A stretch of DNA of 64,000 bases from Ardenticatenaceae bacterium (GTDB lineage: Bacteria > Chloroflexota > Anaerolineae > Promineifilales > Promineifilaceae). Under the pieces are notes generated by a model, which had not been told where the DNA came from, searched no databases, and saw only the letters and a list, made by a program, of their open reading frames with translations. Position 1 is the stretch's first letter, and every line of letters begins with the position of its first letter. The translations under genes and the position numbers were made by a program. Positions 35,223 to 42,702 of the stretch are shown piece after piece. The DNA lies in contig JACKBX010000009.1 in NCBI GenBank assembly GCA_020634375.1, positions 266,526 through 330,525 of the forward strand, written 5' to 3'.

Positions 35223-36662
35223 CTATTCATTCAACCGTTCTTGGAGTAGTTTGTTGACCAGTGCTGGGTTTGCTTTTCCCCGTGTGGCTTTCATCACTTG
35301 TCCCACGAACCAACCCATTAGCTTGGTTTTTCCTCCCTGGTACGCGGCAACTTGATCTGAGTTGTCAGCTATGATTTGTTGGATAACGGCCGTAATCGCC
35401 CCCTCATCCGAAATTTGCGCCAACCCTTTTGCCTGGACAACGGCCGTTGCCCCCTTGCCCCCCACAAACATCTCCGCCAACACCTCTTTTGCCGTGCTGC
35501 TGTTGATGGTTCCGTCGTCCACCAATTTTAGCAGTTCCCCTAACCCGGCTGGCATCACCCGAATTTGCTCAATACCCTGCTTGTGCTCATTCATCAGCGC
35601 AAACAGGTTGTTGATGACCCAGTTGGCAACTACTTTGGCATCCGGGTAAGCGCTGACCGCTTCGTCGAACCAAACGGCCGTTCCCCGTTCCTCCGCCAAC
35701 ACCTGTGCATCGTATTCCGACAGCCCATATGCAGCCTGATAGCGGGCGATTTTTGCATCTGGCAGTTCCGGCAGCGTCGCCCGCACCTGCGCAATCCACT
35801 CGTCAGAAATATGCAGCGGCGGCAAATCTGGCTCCGGGAAATAGCGGTAATCCTCCGCCTCCTCCTTGCTGCGCTGGCTAAAGGTGATGCGCTTCGTATC
35901 GTGCCAGCCGCGTGTCTCCTGCGCTACTTCACCGCCTGCGTCTAAAACCTGCGTTTGCCGCGCAATCTCAAATGCCGTGCCATCGGCTAATGCGCGGAAG
36001 CTGTTCAGGTTTTTTAGCTCCGTGCGCTTGCCAAACGCCGTTGTGCCTGACGGCCGTAAGCTGATATTTGGCTCTACGCGCAGTACACCCTTCTCCATAT
36101 CCCCGGAATTGACGCCCAAATAGCGCAAAATCTGGCGAATCTTCATGCCATAGGCTCGCGCTTCCTCTCCAGAATGAATATCTGGTTCACTGACAATTTC
36201 CAGCAGCGGAACGCCAGAGCGGTTGTAATCCACCAGCGACCCACCACTGTCTAAATGGGTGAGCTTGCCGGTGTCCTCTTCCATGTGCACGCGGCGGATG
36301 CCGATGCGTTTCTGTGTGCCGTCTTCCAGTTCCACATCCACCCAGCCGTTTGTGCCGATGGGCAGCTCGTACTGGCTGATCTGATACGCTTTGGGCAGGT
36401 CGGGGTAAAAGTAGTTTTTGCGGGCGAAGATGTTGTGGTGCTGAATGTCGCAGTTAAGGGCCAGCGCCACGCGCATGGAAAACTCCACTGCTTTTTGGTT
36501 GATCACGGGCAGCATTCCGGGCATACCGAGACAGACGGGGCAAACGGCCGTATTCGGGTCTGCCTCCACGCTATCCACCACTTTGCAGCCACAAAACATC
36601 TTCGAGTTGGTCATCAACTCGGCATGTAATTCAATGCCAATAATCGGTTCGTAAGTTGTCAT
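35223..36662 (-). CDS. gatB: Asp-tRNA(Asn)/Glu-tRNA(Gln) amidotransferase subunit B
   Basis: GatB activates the misacylated tRNA and, with GatA and GatC, converts Glu-tRNA(Gln) to Gln-tRNA(Gln) and/or Asp-tRNA(Asn) to Asn-tRNA(Asn). The 479-aa length is standard. The N-terminal PIIGIELHAEL motif, the zinc-site cysteines (MFCGCKV and VCPVCLGMPG), and SGVPLLEIVSEPD are diagnostic. The C-terminal GatB/Yqey tRNA-binding tail ends with GQVMKATRGKANPALVNKLL. gatA and gatC lie 9-13 kb away on the same strand instead of adjacent. A toxin-antitoxin-like pair sits 21 bases upstream, so readthrough from that pair may contribute to gatB expression. Confidence 0.97.
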   Translation of the reverse strand: MTTYEPIIGIELHAELMTNSKMFCGCKVVDSVEADPNTAVCPVCLGMPGMLPVINQKAVEFSMRVALALNCDIQHHNIFARKNYFYPDLPKAYQISQYELPIGTNGWVDVELEDGTQKRIGIRRVHMEEDTGKLTHLDSGGSLVDYNRSGVPLLEIVSEPDIHSGEEARAYGMKIRQILRYLGVNSGDMEKGVLRVEPNISLRPSGTTAFGKRTELKNLNSFRALADGTAFEIARQTQVLDAGGEVAQETRGWHDTKRITFSQRSKEEAEDYRYFPEPDLPPLHISDEWIAQVRATLPELPDAKIARYQAAYGLSEYDAQVLAEERGTAVWFDEAVSAYPDAKVVANWVINNLFALMNEHKQGIEQIRVMPAGLGELLKLVDDGTINSSTAKEVLAEMFVGGKGATAVVQAKGLAQISDEGAITAVIQQIIADNSDQVAAYQGGKTKLMGWFVGQVMKATRGKANPALVNKLLQERLNE

Positions 36663-36683
36663 GCGTTATCCGTCATTCGTGTG

Positions 36684-37037
36684 TTATTTTTTTGATTGCA
36701 GCCATTGGCGCACATGGGCAATCAGGTCTTCAATGTTAGTTACAGTGGAGGTTTCTGGCTCATTTTTACCAGGTAGGTGCATATGGTGAGGAGTTGTTGC
36801 AATATGCGGCCAATGGGGGGCATTATCCCACTGTCGCCGCAGAAAGCCATCGGGTTCCATCCAATGGTAGGCATATTTGCGGCTGCCATCGGCAAATACA
36901 TAATCACGTAATTGCAAGCGGCTGTCGTCGTTGAGTACGGCCGTCATCTGCAACAAATAAGCATCCCCCTCGCGTTCATAGCGGAGAATCGCCCAAGTCC
37001 TAAACAAGTCTCCATTTTGGTCAAATAAGCGCAACAT
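36684..37037 (-). CDS. TumE-family toxin-antitoxin protein
   Basis: This 117-aa protein matches the TumE family (DUF6516) in its core: AYHWMEPDG, RRQWDNAPHWP, and TTPHHMHLPG, with a C-terminal helix of the NIEDLIAHVRQWL kind. In that family it is the toxin of a two-gene module. It starts seven bases after the preceding gene, and its ribosome site GAGG lies in that gene's end, so the two are coupled. gatB follows 21 bases later. Family assignment is from memory of the motif pattern; toxicity is inferred. Confidence 0.75.
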   Translation of the reverse strand: MLRLFDQNGDLFRTWAILRYEREGDAYLLQMTAVLNDDSRLQLRDYVFADGSRKYAYHWMEPDGFLRRQWDNAPHWPHIATTPHHMHLPGKNEPETSTVTNIEDLIAHVRQWLQSKK

Positions 37038-37044
37038 GACGGCC

Positions 37045-37344
37045 TCAAGCTGTTTTCAGTGTATTTAGTTGCGATTCAATAGCGGCAATCGCATCGGTAT
37101 ACCATTGCCATTGAGCATAATCATCATCCGCGTCGAAATCTTCACTGCCTGTTGCTTCGTATTTCTCACGCATTTGCGCTAGCGACAAGCCCCATTTGCT
37201 TTGCAATGCTTGTACAGCCGCTTGGTAGCGAGACAATCTGCCCAAAAGAATCATGCGGGCCTGCTGCCGTGCCGCCATGAGGGGATCAACATAGCCCAAC
37301 GATTGCAAAATACCATCAATTGTGTAGCTTGTTCCGCTGTTCAT
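37045..37344 (-). CDS. Putative partner antitoxin of the TumE-like protein (TumA-like)
   Basis: This 99-aa acidic protein has a DGILQSLGY-DPL-AARQQARMILLGRLSRYQAAV core, a middle with MREKYEATG and DFDADDDYAQWQWY, and a final helix. This pattern is typical of the small protein encoded just before TumE-type toxins. ATG 37344 is chosen over the in-frame ATG 37350 and a longer reading because GGAGG lies seven bases before it. It is the first gene of the pair. No HTH is obvious, so how the pair is regulated is unclear. The assignment as antitoxin rests on order and size. Confidence 0.65.
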   Translation of the reverse strand: MNSGTSYTIDGILQSLGYVDPLMAARQQARMILLGRLSRYQAAVQALQSKWGLSLAQMREKYEATGSEDFDADDDYAQWQWYTDAIAAIESQLNTLKTA

Positions 37345-37483
37345 GGTCATACCTCCAGCCTGTTTTAGCGGGGTCATAGTTTGTTGGGTCGATCCCGCCT
37401 CACTAATTCTACCAGATCAGGCAAACGGCCGTGCTAATTTGACGCTAGCATTTATTCAACTCTGCACCAATGAGAGATGTCAG

Positions 37484-37524
37484 ATGAAAAATGGGGTTTT
37501 GTCCTTCTCACAAAACCCCATTTT
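37484..37524 (-). terminator. Terminator after the exported-protein gene
   Basis: AAAATGGGGTTTTG (37488-37501) pairs perfectly with CAAAACCCCATTTT (37511-37524). On the minus strand the stem ends in a T-run, just after the stop of the gene at 37537. Confidence 0.75.
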
Positions 37525-37536
37525 ACGGTAACGAGT

Positions 37537-39123
37537 TTATGGTTTCAGTACGGTTGGCAAATAAAGATAATTGTCAAACCCCGTCATAGTCGGCGGCGGA
37601 GGGGCCACCCAGTCGCCAACCCAGATGAGGTGTACGGCCGTTCCCACATCCCCCGGCCCATCCCCAGTCGCTGTCAAACTCATGTCATACGCGCCGGAGG
37701 AGGCGGCGGCAGGCACATCGCCCACCACCCACACATCCATGTAGCCATTCACCGTCACCGCGCCAGTGATCGGGTCGCCCAAATCCGGGGCCGAACCATC
37801 GCCATGATAAACGCCCCACGACGCCCCCAAATCCGAATCCACGCTAAAGGTCACGTCCATCGTGCTGTTGGTGGTGACAAAATGATGGGCGGCAATCGTC
37901 TCCGATGGCTGCGCGACATGGCCGCCATCGCCGTGCAGTTCAAGCGCGGGCGAGGTTTCGTCTAGCAGCAGCGGCATTGGTCCCAGGCAGGTGATACCTT
38001 CGCCCTGGTAACTGGAGAGTTGGGTGGCCTGTTGCAGAACGGCCGCAGCCATTGGTGGATCCTGCCCCTCATAACAAATCTCAAAGGCCAGTTCACAGCC
38101 CACACAATTGTCGGGGAAAGCTGTCATGTCGAGCTTGGATTGCCCATACAGGCCATAGGTATCAGGTTCCAGATTCAGTCCTGGCGGGCAGGCGGCAGGG
38201 GTCACAGTATCCACATTCAGCGCCATCCAATATTCGTCGTTGGCGCGGGGCAGTGTATTTGCCAACAGCGTGGCGCGGTCTGCATCAAATTGCAATGTGC
38301 TGGTGATGTAGGCTGGATTGCCCACACTATATTCCACAAGACGCAGCGTGTGCTGCGAGGCGCTGTCATAAATTAAGGGGAGTTGGATGCTGGTTCCAGC
38401 TCCGGTGATGGGCATGGGCAGCCGCAGTGCAAAAAAGGTCTCGTCGCTTTGGAAAAAGTCCAGCCAATCCTGGCAGGTGGCCGTGTCTAGCGTTTGTCCC
38501 AGAATGTCTACCCACAGTTCGGTCTGCCAACTGTCAATCACGGTGGGTGTGGCAGGCTGCTGCGGGGCGACAGGGGCGGCGGATAGTGCCGTTGTGGTTT
38601 GGGCTGTTGCCGTTAATTCAGTGTAGAGAATGGCTGTGGGCGGCTGCCCTTCGATGCCCTCCAGTATCACGGCCAAACTTTCGGCGATGGTTTGACTGGT
38701 TACACCATCGGGCAGGTCAGGGGTGGTGTAGCCCACTGTAATTTGGGCGCTTTCGGCGACATCGGTGAAGAGGAAGGGCGGGGAACCGGTTTGCGGTGTG
38801 ACCGAGAAGGTGAAGTCGGATGCGCCGGGCGGTGGTGTCCACATGAGGTCGGTAGTGAGACTGGGTTGGGAGCCAGTGAAGAATATGGTGCGGGTGACGG
38901 CCGTGTTGGGTACGGCCGTTATCTGATTCATCTCATTTGTATGTGGGCTGTAAATAGTTGGCTCGGCTCCCAAGAAGAAAGCAAAGGGTAAATTGAAGGC
39001 ATATTTAGAAACGAAAGTGCTGCACGATGGCGCACAACTTGGCATAAACACAAGCAGTAGCAAAAAGGTGAAAACATTGCGGACAAAACGGCGGGATGCA
39101 AAAGGGGTTTGATTATGATACAT
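37537..39123 (-). CDS. Exported protein of unknown function, possible lipoprotein
   Basis: This 528-aa protein is recognised only as exported: basic N-terminus, hydrophobic segment (FTFLLLLVFMPSCAPSC), with a possible lipobox at MPSC. It contains beta-rich segments, a Thr/Ala/Pro-rich linker (TAQTTTALSAAPVAPQQ) and paired cysteines (CVGCELAFEIC). The extreme C-terminus YLYLPTVLKP resembles a short hydrophobic tail I recall at the end of many exported Chloroflexota proteins, perhaps a sorting signal. ATG 39123 is chosen because AAAGGAG lies eight bases upstream; a longer frame exists. No catalytic motif is seen. Confidence 0.7.
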   Translation of the reverse strand: MYHNQTPFASRRFVRNVFTFLLLLVFMPSCAPSCSTFVSKYAFNLPFAFFLGAEPTIYSPHTNEMNQITAVPNTAVTRTIFFTGSQPSLTTDLMWTPPPGASDFTFSVTPQTGSPPFLFTDVAESAQITVGYTTPDLPDGVTSQTIAESLAVILEGIEGQPPTAILYTELTATAQTTTALSAAPVAPQQPATPTVIDSWQTELWVDILGQTLDTATCQDWLDFFQSDETFFALRLPMPITGAGTSIQLPLIYDSASQHTLRLVEYSVGNPAYITSTLQFDADRATLLANTLPRANDEYWMALNVDTVTPAACPPGLNLEPDTYGLYGQSKLDMTAFPDNCVGCELAFEICYEGQDPPMAAAVLQQATQLSSYQGEGITCLGPMPLLLDETSPALELHGDGGHVAQPSETIAAHHFVTTNSTMDVTFSVDSDLGASWGVYHGDGSAPDLGDPITGAVTVNGYMDVWVVGDVPAAASSGAYDMSLTATGDGPGDVGTAVHLIWVGDWVAPPPPTMTGFDNYLYLPTVLKP

Positions 39124-39173
39124 GGTACGGCTCCTTTGTGTGAAACGAGACAAAAAACAGAGTGCTAAAACTG

Positions 39174-39222
39174 GGGTTTGGAGCTAGAGGCAAATGTTGA
39201 GTAATTCCTCTAGCTCTAAACC
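39174..39222 (-). repeat. Intergenic hairpin with CCTCTAGCTC arms
   Basis: GGGTTTGGAGCTAGAGG (39174-39190) pairs with CCTCTAGCTCTAAACCC (39206-39222) with one mismatch. The same GAGCTAGAGG core recurs in the leader of the nucleoside transporter at 55.0-55.1 kb, so it may be a dispersed intergenic element. Confidence 0.6.
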
Positions 39223-39260
39223 CTAAACTCCAGTAAAGGGATGAGAGATTGGAAACGAGC

Positions 39261-40289
39261 CTAATCTCTCAAAACCTCGTGTAAAAAATCAAGCAGGATA
39301 GCTTCGATGGGCGGTTGCAGGTTGTTTTCAACGCGGAAGAGTTCCATAGCGTGGCCGCCGTTGGGATAGATGGTGATTTGGTACTGCTCACCGTTGGCCG
39401 ATTGGCAGGTAGTGACGGCCGTTTCATCACCCTCTGCGGCCACACACCACACTGGCTTGCCCTCCTCATCCACCAACGTTACCGCTTCGGCATAGTCCAC
39501 GCCCAAATAGCTGCCCGGCGAGAGGGAGAGCGCCGCCTGGCACAATTCGCCACAGCCATCCACCACCGCATCGGAGCCAATGCTAGCACCAATGCCCACC
39601 ATGCGCTGCGGGTCTACACCGGGCAGGGCGCTGGCGGTGGCGTAAGCGGCGTGGGCGTCGAGAATGATCCCTTCTTGTGAGAATTCTCCACCGCTTTCAC
39701 CAAATCCGCGAAAGTCGAAGGTGAAGACAGCGTAAGATTCGCCCTCTAGCAGCGGCGGGAAAGGATAGGGGGTATCAAAGGCTTTTGCCCCTGCTGCGGC
39801 GGGGATGGACAGGCCGCGATTTTGCAGCCAGGCAGCCATCCCCACGTACTGCCAATCGGTCTGGTCGCCGCCGGCCCAGTGCATGAGCACGACAACGGGA
39901 GCGGGGTTGATGGCGGCAGGGTAGTATGTACCAACCCGGCTTGCGCCATCTTCTGTCTCAAATTCAATGCGCTGCGGATCAGACGGTAGTGGTGGCAGCG
40001 GGGTTGGTGTGGGCGGCACGGCCGTTTCGGTAGGTATGACCGTTGCCTCTGCCTCTGGTTCAGTTTCGATTTCGGCTGTGGGAGGCGGCTCTGGGGTATC
40101 GGCGGGGGCGGTTGTGGCTGTTGACGATTCATTGAGGGAGGTGGTGTCGGCAACGGCCGTGTCATTTACAGACACTTCGTCTACTGGCGCTGGCGTTGCT
40201 GTTGGCGAAACATTTTCGCCGCCACCGCAACTTAGCAGCCACAAGGAGAGAGCAACTGCGAAAAGGAAATGAGTCAAGGTGCGTTTCAT
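39261..40289 (-). CDS. Alpha/beta-hydrolase lipoprotein
   Basis: This 342-aa protein has a lipoprotein signal (LWLLSCGGG), then a long Thr/Pro/Glu-rich linker (about residues 25-115) that would hold the enzyme away from the membrane. The hydrolase domain has the oxyanion strand VVVLMHWAGG, DFRGFGESGGEF, the nucleophile elbow GIGASIGSD (G-x-S-x-G) and a late His in NGGHAMELF; an acid residue is likely near EGDETA. It resembles dienelactone-hydrolase-type enzymes, but the substrate is unknown. ATG 40289 follows AGGAGAAC and starts the signal peptide; an upstream in-frame extension has no such features. Confidence 0.8.
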   Translation of the reverse strand: MKRTLTHFLFAVALSLWLLSCGGGENVSPTATPAPVDEVSVNDTAVADTTSLNESSTATTAPADTPEPPPTAEIETEPEAEATVIPTETAVPPTPTPLPPLPSDPQRIEFETEDGASRVGTYYPAAINPAPVVVLMHWAGGDQTDWQYVGMAAWLQNRGLSIPAAAGAKAFDTPYPFPPLLEGESYAVFTFDFRGFGESGGEFSQEGIILDAHAAYATASALPGVDPQRMVGIGASIGSDAVVDGCGELCQAALSLSPGSYLGVDYAEAVTLVDEEGKPVWCVAAEGDETAVTTCQSANGEQYQITIYPNGGHAMELFRVENNLQPPIEAILLDFLHEVLRD

Positions 40290-40424
40290 GATGTTCTCCT
40301 GTATTTGATTGAGCGCGAGTAACCTATCTACCCTCAACTGACCTTGCTCCCCGCGCCTGATTTTGACAATATGAATACTATAAACGATTTTGTGCAACTT
40401 GTGAGGCCAATCTTTGGAAATCTC

Positions 40425-40463
40425 TTGACAAATAAATAATCTACATATAAACTATATCTAGTT
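40425..40463 (+). promoter_or_regulatory. Promoter and palindromic operator of the Rrf2-like gene
   Basis: A consensus -35 TTGACA (40425-40430) is followed by TATAAA at 40446 (15-base spacer) or TAAACT at 40448 (17-base spacer). The palindrome AACTATATCTAGTT (40450-40463) overlaps the -10 and start-site area, 22 bases before the regulator's ATG. Such a place predicts autorepression. Confidence 0.65.
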
Positions 40464-40484
40464 AATTAATTTGAGGAAATTTTG

Positions 40485-40913
40485 ATGAGTTACTCGCTGG
40501 CATTTTCACAAGCCATCATGACCGTTCTGTTTGTGGCCGACAAAGTTGAGCAAGGGTTTTATGACTTTGTACCCACGAAAGAATTGTCGGCAGCGCTAAA
40601 TATTCCCCGGCCAACGGCCGTTAAAATCTTGGGCAACCTATCCAGCGCAGGACTCATCGAAACCCGTGAGGGGGCAAAAGGAGGTGTGCGGCTGGCGGTG
40701 GCAGCAGACGATGTCACCATGTTGGATGTGTTTAATGCTATCGAAACGGGCAAGCCCATGTTTCGGCATGATTTTGAACTGCGCGTGACGGGCGAAAAAC
40801 CGACGCGTGCTCAAGGTGCTGTTCTTACCATTCTTACCGAGGCGGAAACGGCGATGCAAGAGCGGTTGGCACAAACGACCATCGCCAATTTGATCGTCAT
40901 TCTCAATGAGTAG
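40485..40913 (+). CDS. Rrf2-family transcriptional regulator without Fe-S cysteines
   Basis: This 142-aa protein has the Rrf2 winged helix: SLAFSQAIMTVLFVAD, then the recognition region ELSAALNIPRPTAVKILGNLSSAGLIETREGAKGGVRLA. IscR, NsrR and RsrR use three cysteines near the middle for an Fe-S cluster; here that region (GKPMFRHDFELRVTGEKP) has none, so it should not be a metal-cluster sensor. ATG 40485 has GAGGAAAT upstream; an in-frame TTG three bases earlier is less likely. A matching palindrome before the next gene suggests that it represses itself and the downstream membrane-protein genes. Confidence 0.87.
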   Translation: MSYSLAFSQAIMTVLFVADKVEQGFYDFVPTKELSAALNIPRPTAVKILGNLSSAGLIETREGAKGGVRLAVAADDVTMLDVFNAIETGKPMFRHDFELRVTGEKPTRAQGAVLTILTEAETAMQERLAQTTIANLIVILNE

Positions 40914-40929
40914 CCTCTTTTTTTATGCA

Positions 40930-40956
40930 AAACTATATATTATTTATATATAGTTT
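40930..40956 (+). promoter_or_regulatory. Operator palindrome before the membrane-protein gene
   Basis: AAACTATATAT and ATATATAGTTT form a perfect 11-base inverted repeat with a five-base centre. The half-site AACTATA is also in the palindrome before the Rrf2-like gene, so the same regulator probably binds both. Confidence 0.7.
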
Positions 40957-40992
40957 ATAAATAAGATTTCAATAAAACAAGGAGATTGAATC

Positions 40993-41403
40993 ATGAAATT
41001 AAAAGTATTGTTGCGCGTTATTGGTGTTGTGCAGTTAGTTTTAGGGCTGCTGTACCTGTTTATTCCCATGCAGTTTTTAGCGATGATGGGGCAGTCCGTA
41101 CCGCAGCCGGATATTGCTTATCCACTGGGCATGTTGGCCGCACGCTTCCTGGCTTATGGCGTAGGCATGTTTGTCATTGCCAATGCGCCGGAGAAGAATC
41201 GGTTCTGGATCAACAACATGATTTTGATTCAGGTGGTGGATTTGGCCGTTGGCGTTTTCTACACGGCGACCGGCGTGGTCACACTGGCGCATTCAGGGTT
41301 CCCCATGTTCAACGCCACTCTTTTCATCATCTTGCTGACGTTGTGGCGGCCAAAAGCAGATACGGCCGTTCTACAACCCGGCCCTGCCAGTATCGGCAAC
41401 TAG
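40993..41403 (+). CDS. Small four-helix membrane protein of unknown function
   Basis: This 136-aa protein has four predicted membrane helices (about 5-27, 45-65, 73-95, 100-120) and no catalytic motif that I recognise. The ribosome site AAGGAG lies eight bases before ATG 40993. It sits just after the Rrf2-like regulator and behind an operator-like palindrome, so it is the likely regulated target. A terminator-like hairpin follows. Confidence 0.7.
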   Translation: MKLKVLLRVIGVVQLVLGLLYLFIPMQFLAMMGQSVPQPDIAYPLGMLAARFLAYGVGMFVIANAPEKNRFWINNMILIQVVDLAVGVFYTATGVVTLAHSGFPMFNATLFIILLTLWRPKADTAVLQPGPASIGN

Positions 41404-41412
41404 ATTTTGTGG

Positions 41413-41459
41413 CGGCGAATGCAGGGCATGTGGACTGGTCTCTGCATTCGCCGTCCTTT
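41413..41459 (+). terminator. Terminator or attenuator hairpin
   Basis: CGGCGAATGCAG (41413-41424) pairs perfectly with CTGCATTCGCCG (41442-41453), followed by TCCTTTTT. It lies between two membrane-protein genes, only 20 bases before the next ORF, so it may attenuate rather than fully end transcription. Confidence 0.75.
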
Positions 41460-41479
41460 TTGCAAAATGGGGTGTGAAT

Positions 41480-42043
41480 ATGCTGCTCAATTTGAATCAA
41501 AGAATAGAACGAATCGCAACAGGCAGATTTTTGACGTTGTTGCTGGTGATCATGGTTGTTCTGGGATATTTGATGATCTCTTCGGTTAGCCCGTCTGCGG
41601 AACTGATGGCGCTTGCCAACGGCCGTGATGTACCTGATACGCAGTTTTGGCGATCAGCCAGTACATTTTATCAGCAGATAGAAAATTATGGCGTGTACGG
41701 CCGTCGTCTATACCTGACCCGGGTTTCGCCAGTAGATATTTTTATTCCTATATCGCAGGCCCTTTTCCTCTCGGTGATGATGACGCTAGTATTTCGGCGG
41801 GCTTTTGCGCCGCAAAGCAGATGGCAAATGCTGAACGTGCTGCCCTTTGTGGCGATGGTCGGGGATTATCTGGAAAACATGAGCGTGGTGACGATGATGC
41901 TGGCCTATCCAACGCAGTTGACCGAATTGGCGACGGCATCAGCGGTGTTTACGGCCGTTAAATTCATTTTCTCCCTGGTTAGCATTGGCTGCATTGGGGT
42001 GGGGCTGCTGCTCTGGCTGTGGCGTAAGGGGGCCCGCAGATGA
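41480..42043 (+). CDS. Membrane protein of unknown function
   Basis: This 187-aa protein has four predicted membrane helices (about 15-38, 92-115, 123-145, 155-180) with an extracytoplasmic loop between the first two. I do not recognise the family. ATG 41480 and an in-frame GTG six bases earlier are both possible. It overlaps the next gene by four bases (ATGA), so it is coupled to the methyltransferase. It carries three ACGGCCGT palindromes, which together with its neighbours makes this the densest patch for that motif. Confidence 0.65.
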   Translation: MLLNLNQRIERIATGRFLTLLLVIMVVLGYLMISSVSPSAELMALANGRDVPDTQFWRSASTFYQQIENYGVYGRRLYLTRVSPVDIFIPISQALFLSVMMTLVFRRAFAPQSRWQMLNVLPFVAMVGDYLENMSVVTMMLAYPTQLTELATASAVFTAVKFIFSLVSIGCIGVGLLLWLWRKGARR

Positions 42044-42702
42044 ATTTCGCCCATTTCTTCCGTTATGTGCAGGATGCGCCCTGGTATGCCCATTTTTTGA
42101 TGCCGGTACTGGAGGCGTTACGGCCGTTGCCGCCAAACGCTCATGTGCTGGATGTGGGCACGGGCGCAGGCAAGCTCATTGAATTGGGGCAGGCGGCATA
42201 TCCGGGCTTGCGCTGGACAGGGGCCGACGTGGATGAGGTGATGCTGGCGGAGGCGCGGCAGAGGCTGTCTCTCCATCGCGTGCCACTGCATCATTTGCAA
42301 GAGGACGGCCGTTTACCTTTTGAAGATGGCGCGTTCGATGTTGTGACTTTTTGCTCGGTGCTGTTTTTGCTGCCTGATCCAGAGCCATTGTTGCAAGAAG
42401 CGCGGCGGGTGCTGCGCCCTGAGGGCCGATTGATTACCCTGACGCCAACGGGCAACGGCCGTCTCACTTTCACTGTGCTGCGTCAGATTGGTTGGCATCC
42501 GCACAACTGGACTTTCTTTTTGTGGCGCACGATGACGGCAGGAAACGGCCGTGCCTGGGCGCAGAAAAACACATTGCCTACTTTTGCACAACAAACCCGT
42601 GCCGCATACAGTCAGCAGCACGGGTTTCAGGGGCTAGCCGTAATTGAAGTGATAGATTGGGTGGCAAAGAGCAGTTTGCAAACTAGCCGTGCTTACGCAT
42701 GA
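42040..42702 (+). CDS. Class I SAM-dependent methyltransferase
   Basis: This 220-aa enzyme has motif I VLDVGTGAGKLIELG (about residue 32), the acidic residue of motif II in WTGADVDE, and the central FDVVTFCSVLFLLPDPEPLLQEARRVLRPEGRLI block of the UbiE/Methyltransf_11 type. The substrate is unknown. It is coupled to the preceding membrane-protein gene by an ATGA overlap, so it might act on a membrane lipid or quinone, which is speculation. It overlaps the convergent aminotransferase gene by 20 bases at the 3' end. Confidence 0.85.
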   Translation: MNFAHFFRYVQDAPWYAHFLMPVLEALRPLPPNAHVLDVGTGAGKLIELGQAAYPGLRWTGADVDEVMLAEARQRLSLHRVPLHHLQEDGRLPFEDGAFDVVTFCSVLFLLPDPEPLLQEARRVLRPEGRLITLTPTGNGRLTFTVLRQIGWHPHNWTFFLWRTMTAGNGRAWAQKNTLPTFAQQTRAAYSQQHGFQGLAVIEVIDWVAKSSLQTSRAYA

